A stretch of DNA of 64,000 nt, taken from Rhodopseudomonas_A sp036404135. Its GTDB lineage: Bacteria; Pseudomonadota; Alphaproteobacteria; Rhizobiales; Xanthobacteraceae. This document shows positions 61,864-64,000 of this stretch, in pieces. The DNA lies in the NCBI RefSeq assembly GCF_036404135.1, contig NZ_DASWPE010000125.1, forward strand, positions 1 through 64,000, in the 5' to 3' direction. Position 1 is the stretch's first letter. Every line of letters begins with the position of its first letter. The notes below the pieces were generated by a model that made no database searches, was not told the DNA's origin, and saw only the letters and a list, made by a program, of their open reading frames with translations. The translations under genes and the position numbers were made by a program.

Positions 61864-63339
61864 TCACGCCGCATCCTTGCGCTTCAGGTATTTGGCGACG
61901 ATCTTCAGATCGTCGACGAAGCGGTCGTATTCGCGCGCCTTGGCGTCTTCGTCGGGCAGTCGCAGCAGATAGGACGGATGCACGGTCACCAGCACCTGGA
62001 CCGGATGCTCCGCTTCGCCCTCGGTATCGATCAGCCGTCCCCTGGTCTTGTTGATCGGCGTGATCTTGCCGAGCACGCTTTGCGCGGCGGTGGCGCCCAG
62101 CGCGACGACCAAAGCGGGACGCACCGCGGCGAGTTCGCGCTCGTACCATGGCCGGCAGGCGCGGATCTCCGGCGTGGTCGGCTTCTGGTGCAGCCGGATC
62201 TTGCCGCGCGGCACGAATTTGAAATGCTTCACCGCATTGGTGACATAGACCTTGCCGCGGTCGATGCCGGCGTCGCGCAGCGCGCGGTCGAGCATCTGCC
62301 CGGCGGGGCCGACGAACGGTTGGCCGGCGAGGTCTTCCTTGTCGCCGGGCTGTTCGCCGACCAGCATCACCGAAGCGTGGTGCGGGCCTTCGCCGAACAC
62401 GGTCTGCGTCGCGTCTTTCCACAGCGGACAGGCGCGGCAGTCGGCGGCTTGCTCGCGCAGGGCCGCCAGGCTCGCAGCTCCTGCGTTGTCGTCATGATCG
62501 GTCGTCGCCCGGTGTTTCATCGGCGGCTCCCGGCGCTGCATGGATGTCTTCGGCTCGGTCGCGGCGGTGTCGATCATTGCGCCGGTGGCGCGCCCGGCCT
62601 GCGCGATCAACGGCTTGATCAGCGCCGCCTCCGGCAGGTTGCGCCAATAGCGCTTCGGCATCTCCGCCTGCATCGCCTTCACCTTCAGCCGCGCCGGATT
62701 GAAGATGCTGGCGTAGTAGGTCAGCCAGGTCTCTTCCAGCCGGTCCTCGGACGGCGCCTCGGCCTGGCTGACGCCCGGCGTGAACATCACGCTATGGCCG
62801 TCCCAGTGCGCGCAGACTTCCGGCGTCAGGATCGACCACGCCATATCGGCGAAGCGGCGCGCGAAGAACGGCGCGGTGGCCTCGACGATGTGATGCGCCG
62901 GCTCGAACCAGGCGACGAAGCGGTTGTTCGGCTCGCGGCCGATCTCGCGAAACCGGACGAAGGCTTTCATCTTGTGACAGTCGCGGCGCACCGCACGCGC
63001 CAGCGTCGAAAGCTGCGCGACGTCGGGATCGGAGGCGAGCTGCAGAAATTCATGGTTGGCGCGCAGCCGCCACAATACCCGGTACAACAGCGCGAAGCGC
63101 TGCGGGTCGCTGTGCAGGATGACGTTCTGCGCCAGTTCGACGAATTTCGCCGGCACGTTGAAGCTGGCTTCCGGCACCGCGGGCGGCGGGGGCAGCGCGG
63201 CGGGCGCGAACAGTTCGGGTTCGTCGCCGCGCACCGTCCAGCTCACCTCGGCCGGCTTGACGTGGCCGAGCGCCAGCCGGCGCGCCGCGGCGCGCCAGCC
63301 GGCGAAGTCGATGTCGCTGTCGAGCGCAACGAGGTGCAT
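61864..63339 (-). CDS. UdgX-type uracil-DNA binding protein with DUF4130 domain
   Basis: A 491-residue two-domain protein. Residues about 85-250 are DUF4130 (AVRRDCHKMKAFVRFRE, FARRFADMAWSILTPE). The C-terminal 200 residues are a family-4-like uracil-DNA glycosylase fold of the UdgX type, with iron-sulfur Cys in CRACPLW and RACRPWYE, GEQPGDKEDLAGQPFVGPAG, and the R-loop FVPRGKIRLHQKP, whose His becomes covalently bound to uracilated DNA in characterised UdgX. HPSYLLR is the second catalytic motif. It starts 11 bp after the radical SAM gene, forming an operon. Confidence 0.93.
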   Translation of the reverse strand: MHLVALDSDIDFAGWRAAARRLALGHVKPAEVSWTVRGDEPELFAPAALPPPPAVPEASFNVPAKFVELAQNVILHSDPQRFALLYRVLWRLRANHEFLQLASDPDVAQLSTLARAVRRDCHKMKAFVRFREIGREPNNRFVAWFEPAHHIVEATAPFFARRFADMAWSILTPEVCAHWDGHSVMFTPGVSQAEAPSEDRLEETWLTYYASIFNPARLKVKAMQAEMPKRYWRNLPEAALIKPLIAQAGRATGAMIDTAATEPKTSMQRREPPMKHRATTDHDDNAGAASLAALREQAADCRACPLWKDATQTVFGEGPHHASVMLVGEQPGDKEDLAGQPFVGPAGQMLDRALRDAGIDRGKVYVTNAVKHFKFVPRGKIRLHQKPTTPEIRACRPWYERELAAVRPALVVALGATAAQSVLGKITPINKTRGRLIDTEGEAEHPVQVLVTVHPSYLLRLPDEDAKAREYDRFVDDLKIVAKYLKRKDAA

Positions 63340-63350
63340 CCAATCTCCGG

Positions 63351-64000
63351 CTAGAATCCAAATCCCAGTTGCACGGCTTTCGGCTTGAAGCGCTCGGCGA
63401 GCTGAGCGCTTTCCAACAGCTGCCGCGCCGGCCGGTGATCGGACAGAACGATAAACGGCAGCGCCTTGTTCCTCGGAATGTGCAGCGCCGGCAGATCGCT
63501 GAGCCGCAGCGCCGCCTGGCCGCGCGCGGCGAGGATGCGATCGACGGCGCGGCGGCCGAACCCCGGCACCCGCAACAGCTCGTCGCGGCTGGCGCGGTTG
63601 ACGTCGAGCGGGAAGCGGTCGCGGTGCCGCAACGCCCAGGCGAGCTTCGGATCGATCTCCAGCGCCAGCATCGCGCTGTCGTCGAGGATTTCACCGGCGT
63701 CGAAGCCGTAGAACCGCATCAACCAATCGGCTTGATACAGCCGATGTTCGCGCAACAGCGGCGGTGCCTGCGGCGGCAGCGCGCGGCTGGCATCGGGGAT
63801 CGGGCTGAACGCCGAATAATACACCCGCTTCAGATTGTAGGAGCCGTACAGATTGGCGCTGCTGGCAAGGATGTTTTGATCGGTGGCGGCGTCGGCGCCG
63901 ACGATCATCTGCGTGCTTTGCCCGGCCGGCGCGAAGCGCGGCGCGACGCGGCCCTGCGGCGTGGCTTTGCGGCCGTCGCGGGCTTCGTCGAGTTTCAGCC
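63351..64000 (-). CDS. Putative DNA modification/repair radical SAM protein, partial
   Basis: The C-terminal 215 or so residues of a radical SAM protein whose start lies beyond the window edge. Present are FAPAGQSTQMIVGADAATDQ, YYSAFSPIPDA, HRLYQADWLMRFYGF and a helix-hairpin-helix DNA-binding motif (VNRASRDELLRVPGFGRRAVDRILAARG). Its partnership with DUF4130-UdgX is conserved in many bacteria and suggests a DNA repair role; the reaction is unknown. The radical SAM Cys cluster is outside the window. Confidence 0.9.
   Translation of the reverse strand, partial: LKLDEARDGRKATPQGRVAPRFAPAGQSTQMIVGADAATDQNILASSANLYGSYNLKRVYYSAFSPIPDASRALPPQAPPLLREHRLYQADWLMRFYGFDAGEILDDSAMLALEIDPKLAWALRHRDRFPLDVNRASRDELLRVPGFGRRAVDRILAARGQAALRLSDLPALHIPRNKALPFIVLSDHRPARQLLESAQLAERFKPKAVQLGFGF

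Overview
The window is a high-GC alphaproteobacterial chromosome segment with closely packed genes. A full hopanoid locus (hpnC-D-E, shc, hpnG, hpnH, ispH, hpnN, hpnO) and the hopanoid C-2 methylase hpnP nested between eutB and eutC point to a Bradyrhizobium/Rhodopseudomonas-type bacterium, most likely Rhodopseudomonas palustris. EcfG-type (GGAAC-N16-xxTT) promoter sequences and dispersed palindromic repeats fit that assignment. No rRNA, tRNA, CRISPR array, insertion sequence or prophage was seen.

Region by region: 0.2-2.9 kb, an enoyl-CoA hydratase and an acyl-CoA synthetase on the minus strand. 3.1-6.9 kb, a hybrid sensor histidine kinase, a small membrane protein and a PilZ protein. 7.1-9.9 kb, PEP carboxylase. 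10.5-11.7 kb, an envelope protein with an (EAAAK)n helix and an OmpA-like end. 12.1-13.7 kb, a thiolase-fold/DUF35 pair. 14.0-16.7 kb, an amidase, DUF2848 and AlkB-type dioxygenase operon. 16.8-18.4 kb, small genes including a CHMI-type isomerase. 18.6-25.5 kb, a branched-chain-type ABC importer with a fused LivM-LivG subunit, followed by a malate/lactate-type dehydrogenase and an HpcH/HpaI aldolase, probably an uptake and catabolism unit. 25.7-33.7 kb, a transglutaminase-DUF2126 protein, a circularly permuted ATP-grasp/alpha-E fusion, a second transglutaminase and a flavoprotein. This is a conserved but biochemically little-understood set, predicted to make and cut peptide-like bonds.

34-43 kb holds a periplasmic Cache protein, a chemoreceptor, eutB, hpnP, eutC and an HpnN-like RND transporter. 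44-57 kb is the hopanoid pathway: HpnD, HpnC and HpnE make squalene, Shc cyclises it, HpnH adds adenosine, HpnG removes adenine, HpnO makes the amino side chain, and HpnN moves hopanoids towards the outer membrane. IspH feeds the isoprenoid supply. 57-59.7 kb is a minus-strand operon of a metallophosphoesterase, a cupredoxin, an ECF sigma factor and its anti-sigma factor. The window ends with an M20 amidohydrolase, a DUF892 ferritin-like stress protein behind a perfect EcfG promoter match, and a DNA-repair pair (UdgX and a truncated radical SAM/helix-hairpin-helix protein).

Three families of dispersed palindromic repeats sit only between genes. The items most worth following up are the ATP-grasp/transglutaminase set, the eutB-hpnP-eutC-RND arrangement, the candidate EcfG sites before hpnN and hpnP, and the 60-bp antisense overlap of hpnG and hpnH.
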